DNA of 20,374 nt, from positions 1-20,374 of the forward strand of contig CAZGAV010000074.1 of the NCBI GenBank assembly GCA_964523575.1, written 5' to 3'. Position numbers and translations under genes: made by a program. Positions 7,925 through 15,483 of the stretch are shown here, piece after piece. Under the pieces are notes generated by a model. The model made no database searches, was not told the DNA's origin, and saw nothing but the letters and a program-made list of their open reading frames with translations. How positions within the stretch are numbered: the first letter of the stretch is position 1; each line of letters opens with the position of its first letter. This stretch comes from DAOUTW01 sp964523575 (GTDB taxonomy: Bacteria; Zixibacteria; MSB-5A5; GN15; JAAZOE01).

Positions 7925-9811
7925 ATGCCCGGCACCCTTAGCACTGCAAAATCAGTTTCGACGGCCTGCGCCGTTTTCAAAATAGATTTCAAAGGGCGTT
8001 TCGTCTATGTCGATGACGAAACGGAGGAGCTTTTCGGTCTCACCCGCGAGGAATTATTCGGCAAATCATTTTATGAATTTATCTCCAACGATTCCCATCA
8101 GGTGCTCGATATTATCCTTGGGCGCCATAACCGGTATGAATCCTTCTATGAATCCCTGCCCCTGACGATCCGTGACGGGGAGGGCCAGTACCGCCGCCTG
8201 GAATCGGTCCTGACCCTGAATTTTATATCCGGCAACCCGGTCAATTATCAGTTCATCATGATTCCCGATCCCGATGCCGCCGCGGCCCCGCCGGTCAACT
8301 GGGAGAGACGCCTGCTGGAAATGACTCAGCTCCGTCCCGACGAAATCGATTTCAGTCATCTGGCCGAGATGTTTTGCGCTATCAGCGGCTATGCCGCCGG
8401 CGAATGTTTTCTCAACGACAACAGCCGGAACCTGAAAATGGTCGGCTCCTATCCTCATAACGACCCCGGCCATTCGGCTCCGATCTACCTGGAACATTTC
8501 CGGGGAACCGGGGAGACCCATTTTTCCTTCATCCCCGAAGACCGCCTGAGGGAGGAGGGGTTCGGCAAAGGCAAATCAGAGGCGGTTCTGCCGCTGAAAT
8601 TCGAGCGCGATCAGAAATTACTTATCTGGCTTTCGGGCCCGGCCGAATACCAGCCTCCGGCGCCGCGCCTCGAAGACCTCCGCATTTTTATGCAGATCTG
8701 GGATACACATTATCGATCGGCCGACAGTGAAGGTTCGGCCGCCGCCCGGTTCACTGTCCTGGGCCAGACCGCCGAGGCTCTCGACCTCGGCCTGCTGATC
8801 GTCGGTGATGATTCCGAAATTATATATCGCAACGACCGTTTCTCCGAGATGGCCGGAACGCGGGGTAAAATCGAAGGGGCCGAAGGCTTCAAGGCTCTTT
8901 ATGACAGTCTGGAAGTCTGCGATCTTCAAACCCGGCCATTGCCATACGAAGATTCACCTTTTGCTCGTTCCATCAGGGAACGCCGTCTGACAGTCGATTG
9001 TCTTAATCTCCGAGGCTGTGACCACCCGGTAACGGTACTGGCCGGACCGGTTAAAATCGCCGAATTGCAATTGTTCGTCTATTGCCTGATTCCCTATTAT
9101 GAACGTTCGGCGGAGGCGGTGGCGATGAACCGTTCCGGTACCCGGCTGATTCTTTCCGTCGCTCATGATATCCGGGCGCCGCTGATTACCATCGAAGCTT
9201 TCGCCAAACGTCTCCAGTCCAATTACAAGGAGGTCCTCGATAACGACGGCCGTTTCGCCGTCGATTGTATCGCCGAAAACGGGCAAATCCTGCAGGATAT
9301 GATAAACGGTCTGGGCCAGATGTCCCAAAACTGGATTATGCAGGAAACGCCGGAAAAATTGTACCCCAAACAAATTATAGACGAACTGGTGAATTATCTC
9401 AAGTCCACCTATCCCAACACCGATTACGCGATCAAGATGCCGGACGGGACGCCGGCCATATCGGCTCCAAAACAGAAATTTACCCAGTTATTCCGCAATC
9501 TGCTCGATAACGCTTTCAAATATTCGGCGTCCGTGAACCGGCCGTCGGTCCGGATCGAATACGATCTGGTTGACGGGCATCACCGTTTTTCGATTGCCGA
9601 TAACGGCCCGGGTATCGAGGGGGAATACCGGGAAAAAGTATTTGCGCCTTTTTTCCGTTCGCCCGATGCCATCACTTTACCGGGGACCGGAATGGGGTTG
9701 ACCATCGCCGCCGATATCATTTCATCCTGGGGCGGAAGAATCTGGATCGACGGCGAATATAAAAACGGCGCCCGCGTCATGTTTACCCTGCCGCCGCACA
9801 TGAAGGGGTGA
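7925..9811 (+). CDS. Soluble PAS-domain sensor histidine kinase
   Basis: A 628-residue protein with no signal peptide or membrane helix, so it is likely cytoplasmic. The N-terminal PAS domain (about 10-115) contains the F-V-Y-V-D-D-E-T-E-E-L-F-G-L segment. A GAF-like region (about 120-265) and a second PAS-like region (about 275-390) follow; these two are tentative. The HisKA dimerisation helix has phospho-acceptor His414 in V-A-H-D-I-R-A-P. The ATPase domain shows an N-box (NLLDNAFKYS, Asn529), a G1 box (ADNGPGI) and a G2 box (GTGMGLTIA). It starts 3 bases after the subtilase stop without an obvious ribosome-binding site, implying translational coupling, and ends 4 bases before a response-regulator gene. 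The ligand is unknown. The kinase may sense a cytosolic cue that controls protease output. Confidence 0.92.
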   Translation: MPGTLSTAKSVSTACAVFKIDFKGRFVYVDDETEELFGLTREELFGKSFYEFISNDSHQVLDIILGRHNRYESFYESLPLTIRDGEGQYRRLESVLTLNFISGNPVNYQFIMIPDPDAAAAPPVNWERRLLEMTQLRPDEIDFSHLAEMFCAISGYAAGECFLNDNSRNLKMVGSYPHNDPGHSAPIYLEHFRGTGETHFSFIPEDRLREEGFGKGKSEAVLPLKFERDQKLLIWLSGPAEYQPPAPRLEDLRIFMQIWDTHYRSADSEGSAAARFTVLGQTAEALDLGLLIVGDDSEIIYRNDRFSEMAGTRGKIEGAEGFKALYDSLEVCDLQTRPLPYEDSPFARSIRERRLTVDCLNLRGCDHPVTVLAGPVKIAELQLFVYCLIPYYERSAEAVAMNRSGTRLILSVAHDIRAPLITIEAFAKRLQSNYKEVLDNDGRFAVDCIAENGQILQDMINGLGQMSQNWIMQETPEKLYPKQIIDELVNYLKSTYPNTDYAIKMPDGTPAISAPKQKFTQLFRNLLDNAFKYSASVNRPSVRIEYDLVDGHHRFSIADNGPGIEGEYREKVFAPFFRSPDAITLPGTGMGLTIAADIISSWGGRIWIDGEYKNGARVMFTLPPHMKG

Positions 9812-9815
9812 GGGT

Positions 9816-10559
9816 ATGAAAAAAGCTATGGAAATCGTGCTGGTGGAAGACAATCGGTTCCACGCCATGCTTTTTCAACAGGCCGTCCGCGAACGCTATC
9901 CGGATTTCGTCATCACCACACACAGCACGGCCAAGTCGTTCCTGCAGACGCTCAAAACCAGCGGCGAAGATCTCATCGCCCTCGATTTCAATTTGCCCGA
10001 CATGGACGGTTTACAACTACTGTCTCTGATCCGGGCGGAAAAACCGGATATCCCGGTTATCCTGATCACCGGCGCCGGATCGGAGCAGACGGCGGTCGAG
10101 GCGATGAAATCGGGCGCCACCGATTATATCGCCAAAAACGGCGATTACGGTTCGACCATCCCGCGGGTTATCAAACAGGCCTGCCAGAAACAGCAGTTGA
10201 TTCTGCGCAATCGGCGGCTGGAGACGATCGCGCGGGAATCCGAAAAGCTGGAAATGATCACGACCACGGCCTCGACACTCAATCATGAAGTCAACAATCC
10301 CCTGATGGCCATCCTCGGCAATATCGAGCTTCTCCTGGATGATCCGGCCGTGAGCAATGAAACCGTCATACGAAAATTGAAGATTATCGAAACCGCCGCC
10401 CGCCGGATTCAGGAGATCACGCATCAGATCGAACATCTGATGACGCCCACCGTGCGTCAGACGCCGGCCGGTCCCATGTTGAAACTCAAGGACTTGAACC
10501 ATCACGGCCATCGGGCAAAAAAGTTCCTCGATTCGGTTTCGTCCGATAAAAGCAATTGA
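9816..10559 (+). CDS. Response regulator receiver fused to a DHp-like helix pair, no ATPase domain
   Basis: A 247-residue protein. The receiver domain (about 5-125) has acidic residues E11-D12, phospho-acceptor Asp57 in A-L-D-F-N-L-P-D-M-D-G, the T-G-A-G switch segment and Lys107 in I-A-K-N-G. There is no DNA-binding domain. After a helical linker, residues about 147-205 look like a HisKA dimerisation/phosphotransfer segment with His157 in the H-box L-N-H-E-V-N-N-P-L. The chain ends after 40 more residues with no N-box or glycine boxes, so it cannot be an active kinase by itself. Such an architecture could act as a phosphorelay intermediate or a decoy dimerisation partner of the preceding kinase. 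The ribosome-binding site GAGGG sits immediately before the ATG. Confidence 0.88.
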   Translation: MKKAMEIVLVEDNRFHAMLFQQAVRERYPDFVITTHSTAKSFLQTLKTSGEDLIALDFNLPDMDGLQLLSLIRAEKPDIPVILITGAGSEQTAVEAMKSGATDYIAKNGDYGSTIPRVIKQACQKQQLILRNRRLETIARESEKLEMITTTASTLNHEVNNPLMAILGNIELLLDDPAVSNETVIRKLKIIETAARRIQEITHQIEHLMTPTVRQTPAGPMLKLKDLNHHGHRAKKFLDSVSSDKSN

Positions 10560-10583
10560 CAAACCCCTTCGCGTCCCTATATT
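10556..10583 (+). promoter_or_regulatory. Strong sigma70-like promoter of the yicC-gmk-rpoZ-topA operon
   Basis: A perfect TTGACA at 10556-10561 is followed by a 16-base spacer and TATATT (5/6) at 10578-10583. The -35 overlaps the TGA stop of the response-regulator gene. The predicted start near 10590 leaves a leader of about 28 bases before the yicC ATG. Confidence 0.65.
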
Positions 10584-10617
10584 CTCTTACTTGTATCTTT
10601 AATTTCGGGATTTTGTT

Positions 10618-11493
10618 ATGAATTCGATGACCGGTTTCGGCAGGGCTGAAATACGCAAAAAAGATTATAACCTCCAGATCGAGCTTTCGTCGGTGAACAG
10701 CCGCTATCTGGAATGCGTCTTCCGCATGCCCCGGATTCTGGCCGGAGTGGAAAGCAAGATCAAAGAGATTCTGGCCGCAAAGCTCTCGCGGGGAAAAGTC
10801 ACCGTCACCGTCAATTTGGAAGAGTCGCCGTTGAAAGCCGGGGCCGCCGCTATCGATCTCGATATGGCCGAGGCTTATTATCGACAGCTCCGGCGTCTTA
10901 AGAAGAAATTGTCCCTGCCTGATGAGATCAGCCTGGCGCAGGTGGTGGCTCAGCCGGAATTGCTGGTTAATCCCGAAAAGAGCCTGGGAGAAGATCGAAT
11001 CTGGCCCGATCTGCAGAAAATTCTGGGCAAAGCGTTGACCGAACTGCAGAAGATGCGGACCGCCGAAGGGCGTAATCTGGAGCGCGACATGAAGAAAAGG
11101 ATTATGCTGGCCCGGCAATTGACCCTCGCCATCGAAAAACAATCGCCCAAGAACGTCGCCGCGTATCGCCAGCGGCTCCAGAAAAGGATTAAGGATATCG
11201 GTAACGGCGTCCATCTTGATCCTCAACGGTTGGCCGAAGAAGTGACGGTGTATGCCGATCGCTCCGATATCTCCGAGGAATGTACCCGCCTGCGTTCGCA
11301 TTTTCATCTGTTCATGGATACCCTGAAAAATTCCGGCGACGCCGGCAAACGGTTGAATTTCATTCTGCAGGAAATGGGCCGCGAATCCAACACCATCGGG
11401 TCTAAATCGGTGGACGGCAAAACCTCGTCGCTGGCCATCGAGCTAAAAGAAGAGATCGAAAAACTCCGCGAACAGGCCCAGAACATCGAATAG
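10618..11493 (+). CDS. yicC: YicC/YloC-family endoribonuclease
   Basis: A 291-residue protein of the YicC family, standard length about 290. The diagnostic N-terminus M-N-S-M-T-G-F-G-R-A-E and the C-terminal DUF1732 block (Q-E-M-G-R-E-S-N-T-I-G-S-K, then E-K-L-R-E-Q-A-Q-N-I-E) are both present. The E. coli and Bacillus members are reported endoribonucleases acting in RNA turnover. It is the first gene of a housekeeping operon with guanylate kinase, RNA polymerase omega and topoisomerase I. yicC-gmk-rpoZ linkage is common in bacteria. No strong ribosome-binding site precedes the ATG at 10618, but the conserved N-terminus fixes the start. Confidence 0.95.
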   Translation: MNSMTGFGRAEIRKKDYNLQIELSSVNSRYLECVFRMPRILAGVESKIKEILAAKLSRGKVTVTVNLEESPLKAGAAAIDLDMAEAYYRQLRRLKKKLSLPDEISLAQVVAQPELLVNPEKSLGEDRIWPDLQKILGKALTELQKMRTAEGRNLERDMKKRIMLARQLTLAIEKQSPKNVAAYRQRLQKRIKDIGNGVHLDPQRLAEEVTVYADRSDISEECTRLRSHFHLFMDTLKNSGDAGKRLNFILQEMGRESNTIGSKSVDGKTSSLAIELKEEIEKLREQAQNIE

Positions 11494-11502
11494 GATGAAG
11501 TT

Positions 11503-12126
11503 TTGCGAATTTCCCGGGATAAAGGTAAAATAATAATTATTTCATCGCCGAGCGGCGGCGGTAAGACGACTATCTGCCATAAACTGCTGAATTCCAACAA
11601 GAAATGGAAATTTTCAGTTTCCTATACGACGCGGGAGAAACGTCAGGGCGAGGTTGACGGACGCGAGTATTTTTTCGTTGATCGGGCCGAATTCGTTCGC
11701 CGCCGGCGTCAGGGTTTTTTCGCGGAATCGGCCCGCGTCCATACGCATTACTACGGTACGCCTCGTGAGCCGCTTGATAAAGTCGTCCACCGGGGCGGCG
11801 TCATCCTGCTTGATGTCGATGTTAAGGGGGCGGCCAGAATCAAACGAGAATATTCCCAGGCCCTGTCGATTTTCATTTTACCCCCCTCACGGGCCGAACT
11901 CAAGCGGCGGCTCAAGCGGCGCGGCACGGAAACCGCTGCCCAGCTTAAGGTTCGCCTCAAAAATGCGATTGCCGAAATGGATCGCCACAACCGCTTCGAT
12001 TATATAATAATCAACGAAAACATTAATGAAGCGGTCGCGGCTGCCGACCATATAATAAAATCATGGACGGTCGGCGTGACCTTTTTCGGTCGGAACAAAT
12101 CAAAGTCCTATTCGGTTTATGAATAG
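11503..12126 (+). CDS. gmk: Guanylate kinase
   Basis: A 207-residue cytosolic enzyme that phosphorylates GMP to GDP with ATP. The P-loop is S-S-P-S-G-G-G-K-T-T (Lys21). The GMP-binding region is recognisable in S-Y-T-T-R-E-K-R-Q-G-E-V-D-G-R-E-Y-F-F, and R-L-K-R-R-G-T-E lies in the lid region. The start is a TTG at 11503 with AGGA about 7 bases upstream, overlapping the yicC stop. No ATG gives a complete P-loop strand. It is 9 bases downstream of yicC and upstream of rpoZ, the classical gmk-rpoZ arrangement. Confidence 0.96.
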   Translation: MRISRDKGKIIIISSPSGGGKTTICHKLLNSNKKWKFSVSYTTREKRQGEVDGREYFFVDRAEFVRRRRQGFFAESARVHTHYYGTPREPLDKVVHRGGVILLDVDVKGAARIKREYSQALSIFILPPSRAELKRRLKRRGTETAAQLKVRLKNAIAEMDRHNRFDYIIINENINEAVAAADHIIKSWTVGVTFFGRNKSKSYSVYE

Positions 12127-12157
12127 GCGTGACGACTGGAACTAATTGGAGGATGAT

Positions 12158-12409
12158 ATGGGATTTGTGCCTCTTGATGAATTGGATAAAGTGACTCGCA
12201 ACCGCTATGAGACGGTTTTGATTGCCTCGCAACGCGCCCGTCAGATTAATGTCATTCGCCTGGCCAAGCTGGAAATGCTGACCAGGGATAACGCCGACAA
12301 AATTGAAATCGACGGCCGGAAAGTGACGGCCATTGCCCTCGAGGATTTCCTCGCCGGCAAAATAAGATACAACACGGAGAAAAATGGCGAAGAATCTTCT
12401 GATAGTTGA
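12158..12409 (+). CDS. rpoZ: DNA-directed RNA polymerase omega subunit
   Basis: An 83-residue protein that assists beta-prime folding and RNA polymerase assembly. The conserved omega core is visible: V-T-R-N-R-Y-E-T-V-L-I-A-S-Q-R-A-R-Q-I-N, with A-L-E-D-F-L-A-G-K-I near the C-terminus. The frame is open from a TTG at 12146, but the GGAGG at 12148-12152 is the ribosome-binding site for the ATG at 12158, so the shorter form is chosen. The last 26 bases overlap the start of topA in another frame, suggesting translational coupling. Confidence 0.93.
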   Translation: MGFVPLDELDKVTRNRYETVLIASQRARQINVIRLAKLEMLTRDNADKIEIDGRKVTAIALEDFLAGKIRYNTEKNGEESSDS

Positions 12410-14666
12410 GTCCCCGGCCAAATCTAAAACGCTCAAGAAATTCCTGAGCAAGGATTTTGACGTCGTGGCAACCGTCGGCCATATTATCGATCTGCCCAAA
12501 TCGCGGATCGGGGTCGACGTGGATAACGATTTTGATCCCGAATATGTTGTCATCGACGGCAAGGATAAGGTCATCAAGGAATTGCGAGCCGCGGCCCGCA
12601 AAGCCGAGAATGTCTATCTGGCTCCCGACCCCGACCGCGAAGGCGAGGCGATTGCCTGGCATGTGGCCAATAACCTGAAAACATCGAAATCCAAGGCTCG
12701 GGTCAGTCGGATCGCTTTCAACGCCATCACCCGTAAGGCGGTGACCGAGGCCTTTGACCATGCCCGCGAAATCGACCTCGATCTGGTCAACGCCCAGCAG
12801 GCCCGCCGCGTATTGGACCGGTTAGTCGGCTACAAGGTATCGCCGTTTTTATGGAAGACAGTGGCGCGCGGTTTATCGGCCGGGCGGGTGCAGACGGTTG
12901 CCCTGCGCATTATTTGTGAGCGTGAGCAGGAAGTCCGCGATTTCGTGCCCCGCGAATATTGGGAGATCGAAGCCGAATTCGCCAATAAAAAAGGCCAGAC
13001 CTTCCTGGCCAAACTGTTCAAAATTGACGGCGCCAATCCCGATCTGCCGGATCAGGCGGCGGCCGACAAAGCTCTGGCCGAACTCAAACAGAAAAAATTT
13101 ACCGTTTCCGAGATCAAGATCGGAACCAAAAAGCGCAACCCTCTGCCGCCGTTTATTACCTCCACTCTTCAGCAGGAGGCGGCCACCAAATTGAGTTTCG
13201 CTCCGCAGAAGACGATGCGGGTGGCGCAGGCGCTTTATGAAGGCATCGAACTAAAAGGTGAAGACGGCCCAGTGGGTCTGATCACCTATATGCGTACCGA
13301 TTCGGTCCGCGTCGAACCGGAAGCGGTTCAGGAAGCGCGGCAATATATTAAAAAGACTTTCGGCGAAAAATATCTGCCCGATTCGCCGCGAATGTACAAA
13401 TCGAAAAAATCGGCTCAGGACGCGCATGAAGCCATCCGGCCGACTTATATGAAATACACGCCGGAGGCTCTCAAAAAATCGCTGACACGCGACCAGCTTC
13501 GGCTTTATAGCCTCATCTGGGACCGTTTTGTCGCGTCCCAGATGAATCCCGCCGAATACGACACTATTTCGGTCGATATCGAAGGCGCGCCTTATCTTTT
13601 CCGGGCCAGCTCCCTCAATCTGAAATTCGACGGTTACCTGAAACTGTATATCGAAAGCCCGACCAACGGCAACGGTAACGGCAACGGTCAGGAAAAAGGC
13701 GAGATTCCGCCTCTGAAAGAAGGGGAAGAGCTCAAGGCCAATAAATTCGATCCCAGCCAGCATTTCACCAAACCGCCGCCGCGATTTTCAGAGGCGTCGC
13801 TGGTGAAAGAATTGGAATCGAACGGAATCGGGCGGCCGTCGACCTACGCCCAGATTATCTATACTCTCAAGGCCCGCAAATATGTCGATCTCCAGGAGCG
13901 GCGGCTGGTGCCAACCGAACTTGGCTTCGCCGTCACCAAGATTCTGGTCGAATATTTCGAGAAAATTTTTGAAGTCTCCTTCACGGCCAACATGGAGGAG
14001 GAACTGGACGAGATCGAAGAAGGCAAGATCGAGTGGACTAAGGTCCTGAAGGAATTCTATAAGCCGTTTGATGCCACTCTGGAGTCTCTGAAGGGCAAGG
14101 AATCGAAGATCAAGGAATCGATGGTCGAACAGACCGACGAAACCTGCGATAAATGCGGTCGTCCGATGGTCATCAAATGGGGCCGCAACGGGCGTTTTCT
14201 GGCCTGTAGCGGTTATCCCGAATGCAAAAACACGCGGCCGATCAACGGCGAGGAAGCTCCGATTGACAGCGGCGAGGTCTGCGAAAAATGCGGCGCTCCG
14301 ATGCTGATCAAGACCGGGCGATTCGGCAAATTTCTGGGATGTTCCAATTATCCCACGTGCAAAAACACCAAGGCTATCTCGACCGGTATCGACTGCCCCA
14401 AAGAAGAGTGCAGTGGTCATGTCGTCGAGCGCAAGACCAAACGGGGCCGAACCTTCTACGGATGCAGTCGCTACCCCAAATGCGATTTCGTTTCATGGAA
14501 CAAGCCGGTCAACCAGAAATGCAAGGCCTGCGGCCATCCCTATCTCGAGGACAAGGAAACCAAGGCCAAGGGGCATCATTATTGCTGCCCCAACTGCAAG
14601 ACGATCACCTATCCTGAACCGGAAGAGGAACCGTCGCATGAGTCGGCCGGTCAGACCGTCGGCTGA
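12384..14666 (+). CDS. topA: DNA topoisomerase I (type IA)
   Basis: A 760-residue enzyme that relaxes negative supercoils. The TOPRIM domain begins at once (L-L-I-V-E-S-P-A-K) and carries the metal-binding acidic triad D82-x-D84-x-E86 in D-P-D-R-E-G-E. The catalytic tyrosine is Tyr302 in L-I-T-Y-M-R-T-D-S. Four C-terminal zinc-ribbon modules follow from about residue 588: C-D-K-C-G, C-E-K-C-G, C-P-K-E-E-C and C-K-A-C-G, the last from about 713. A flexible Asn-Gly repeat occupies residues 428-435. The ATG at 12384 lies inside the end of rpoZ, with a GGAGA ribosome-binding site. The gene ends at a strong terminator. It occupies the position after rpoZ that coaBC often holds in other bacteria. 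Confidence 0.97.
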   Translation: MAKNLLIVESPAKSKTLKKFLSKDFDVVATVGHIIDLPKSRIGVDVDNDFDPEYVVIDGKDKVIKELRAAARKAENVYLAPDPDREGEAIAWHVANNLKTSKSKARVSRIAFNAITRKAVTEAFDHAREIDLDLVNAQQARRVLDRLVGYKVSPFLWKTVARGLSAGRVQTVALRIICEREQEVRDFVPREYWEIEAEFANKKGQTFLAKLFKIDGANPDLPDQAAADKALAELKQKKFTVSEIKIGTKKRNPLPPFITSTLQQEAATKLSFAPQKTMRVAQALYEGIELKGEDGPVGLITYMRTDSVRVEPEAVQEARQYIKKTFGEKYLPDSPRMYKSKKSAQDAHEAIRPTYMKYTPEALKKSLTRDQLRLYSLIWDRFVASQMNPAEYDTISVDIEGAPYLFRASSLNLKFDGYLKLYIESPTNGNGNGNGQEKGEIPPLKEGEELKANKFDPSQHFTKPPPRFSEASLVKELESNGIGRPSTYAQIIYTLKARKYVDLQERRLVPTELGFAVTKILVEYFEKIFEVSFTANMEEELDEIEEGKIEWTKVLKEFYKPFDATLESLKGKESKIKESMVEQTDETCDKCGRPMVIKWGRNGRFLACSGYPECKNTRPINGEEAPIDSGEVCEKCGAPMLIKTGRFGKFLGCSNYPTCKNTKAISTGIDCPKEECSGHVVERKTKRGRTFYGCSRYPKCDFVSWNKPVNQKCKACGHPYLEDKETKAKGHHYCCPNCKTITYPEPEEEPSHESAGQTVG
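13665..13688 (+). repeat. Hexamer tandem repeat inside topA
   Basis: Four consecutive copies of AACGGY encode Asn-Gly four times (TopA residues 428-435). The repeat stays in frame and sits in a linker between core segments. It is the kind of unit that can expand or contract by slippage without a frameshift. Confidence 0.8.
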
Positions 14667-14692
14667 TCAATATAGTATCAAGATTGAATTTG

Positions 14693-14729
14693 CGGCTCAT
14701 CCTCGATTGGAGGATGGGCCGTTTTTATT
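14693..14729 (+). terminator. Intrinsic terminator after topA
   Basis: A 12-bp stem (CGGCTCATCCTC / GAGGATGGGCCG, one G-T pair) with a 5-base loop is followed immediately by TTTTTATT. It starts 27 bases after the topA stop and closes the yicC-gmk-rpoZ-topA operon. Confidence 0.88.
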
Positions 14730-14769
14730 ATCCGGGTTGGACCTTATGGCGGACGATTACATTAAACAA

Positions 14770-14793
14770 GCGGCGGGCCATGCGGCCCGCCGC
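14770..14793. repeat. Perfect GC-rich inverted repeat
   Basis: GCGGCGGGCC-ATGC-GGCCCGCCGC forms a perfect 10-bp stem with a 4-base loop. It has no T-tract on either side, so it is not a simple intrinsic terminator. It lies 41 bases after the topA terminator tract and may be a protein-binding or RNA-stabilising element. Confidence 0.6.
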
Positions 14794-14960
14794 CCAGATA
14801 ACGTGTGTCCCAGCCCCCCGCTGATTCACACGCCATTACCCCTTCCTCGGAGAATTTCTACCACCTCCGCCGTCGATGCCTGAATCGGGCGATGGCGGCT
14901 ATGGATCGGTGATTGGACCGAAATCCACAGGGAGTGGTATGGTGTTAGCGGGAGTCCCCA

Positions 14961-15065
14961 ATGAAATATGCCGGACAAATCCAGCTGTCAGGGCTGATCA
15001 TTATCGGCGGCGCCTTGAAAACTCCTGCTAATAGTGCCCTCCTTCCCCTTGGTATGTGCAAGTGA
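14961..15065 (+). CDS. Possible 34-residue small protein
   Basis: An ATG at 14961 has GGAG 6 bases upstream. The frame runs 34 codons to TGA at 15063-15065. The peptide begins M-K-Y-A-G-Q-I-Q and has a short hydrophobic stretch L-S-G-L-I-I-I-G-G-A-L. I recognise no family. It could be a genuine small protein, a remnant of a lost gene, or chance in a G+C-rich sequence. Confidence 0.22.
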   Translation: MKYAGQIQLSGLIIIGGALKTPANSALLPLGMCK

Positions 15066-15128
15066 TGCCCACTTACGGGGTACTCTCATGATGTAATTCC
15101 CACACTTCCTTCGGCCGCCGAAATCATC

Positions 15129-15142
15129 GTTCCGGCCGGAAC
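15129..15142. promoter_or_regulatory. 14-base perfect palindrome
   Basis: GTTCCGGCCGGAAC reads the same on both strands. It lies about 340 bases upstream of xerC and is preceded by a small hairpin (TTCGG-CCG-CCGAA, 15110-15122). An operator role is possible but no promoter is adjacent. Confidence 0.3.
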
Positions 15143-15334
15143 AGGAACCTCACCAATATCAATTATCCGGCTCGAAAATACGGCCGGTGTTATTTTTTAC
15201 TATATGAACTCTCGAATCTTATTCTGTCCAATGCGTCTGAGTTCGATGCCGCAATAAGACCCAAAGAAGGCCCCGCCGATACCGGACGGGGTGAATTGCA
15301 TCGTATTTATAGTATAATATAAAAAGGCCCCCGG

Positions 15335-15355
15335 TTATGCAAGCGAATTATGCAA
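15335..15355. repeat. Two direct TTATGCAA repeats upstream of xerC
   Basis: TTATGCAA occurs at 15335-15342 and again at 15348-15355, a 13-base period. An inverted TTGCAT lies at 15296-15301, on the other side of the TATAAT at 15313-15318. The arrangement looks like binding sites around a weak promoter for xerC-hslVU. The binding protein is unknown. Confidence 0.35.
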
Positions 15356-15449
15356 AAATGATTATACCCTATGGCATTCAATAACTTGCTTGTATGCCAC
15401 ACCGCCCTCCGGCCGAATGCGACCGAAAATCCGGGGATAAAAACGTATT

Positions 15450-15465
15450 GCGCCGGATACGGCGC
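15450..15465. repeat. Hairpin in the xerC leader
   Basis: GCGCCG-GATA-CGGCGC is a perfect 6-bp stem with a 4-base loop, ending 18 bases before the preferred xerC ATG. It could affect ribosome access, as no clear ribosome-binding site precedes that ATG. Confidence 0.35.
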
Positions 15466-15483
15466 TGTCGTAGATTGCCTCTC

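Larger units (their letters stand above)
14667..15483. other. 817-base gap between topA and xerC, apparently non-coding
   Basis: No long open frame with protein-like composition and no tRNA, tmRNA, RNase P or SRP RNA signature is visible. It holds a terminator for topA, a perfect 10-bp GC hairpin, one 34-codon open frame with a ribosome-binding site, a 14-base palindrome at 15129-15142, an imperfect hairpin at 15271-15291, two direct TTATGCAA copies and a hairpin before xerC. A TATAAT at 15313-15318 lacks a good -35. In Bacillus trmFO lies at this place between topA and codV/xerC. Confidence 0.6.

Noticed and set aside
14876..15031. 51-codon open frame in the topA-xerC gap
   Set aside because: There is no ribosome-binding site, the composition is not protein-like, and it conflicts with the better-supported small frame at 14961.
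15335..15355. TTATGCAA copies as DnaA boxes or an origin
   Set aside because: They differ from TTATCCACA at the key C/CA positions, and no dnaA or dnaN gene or cluster of boxes is present.
15394..15483. N-terminal extension of XerC by 30 codons
   Set aside because: The extension is arginine-rich, contains a hairpin and is not seen in Xer family N-termini. The ATG at 15484 gives the standard length.
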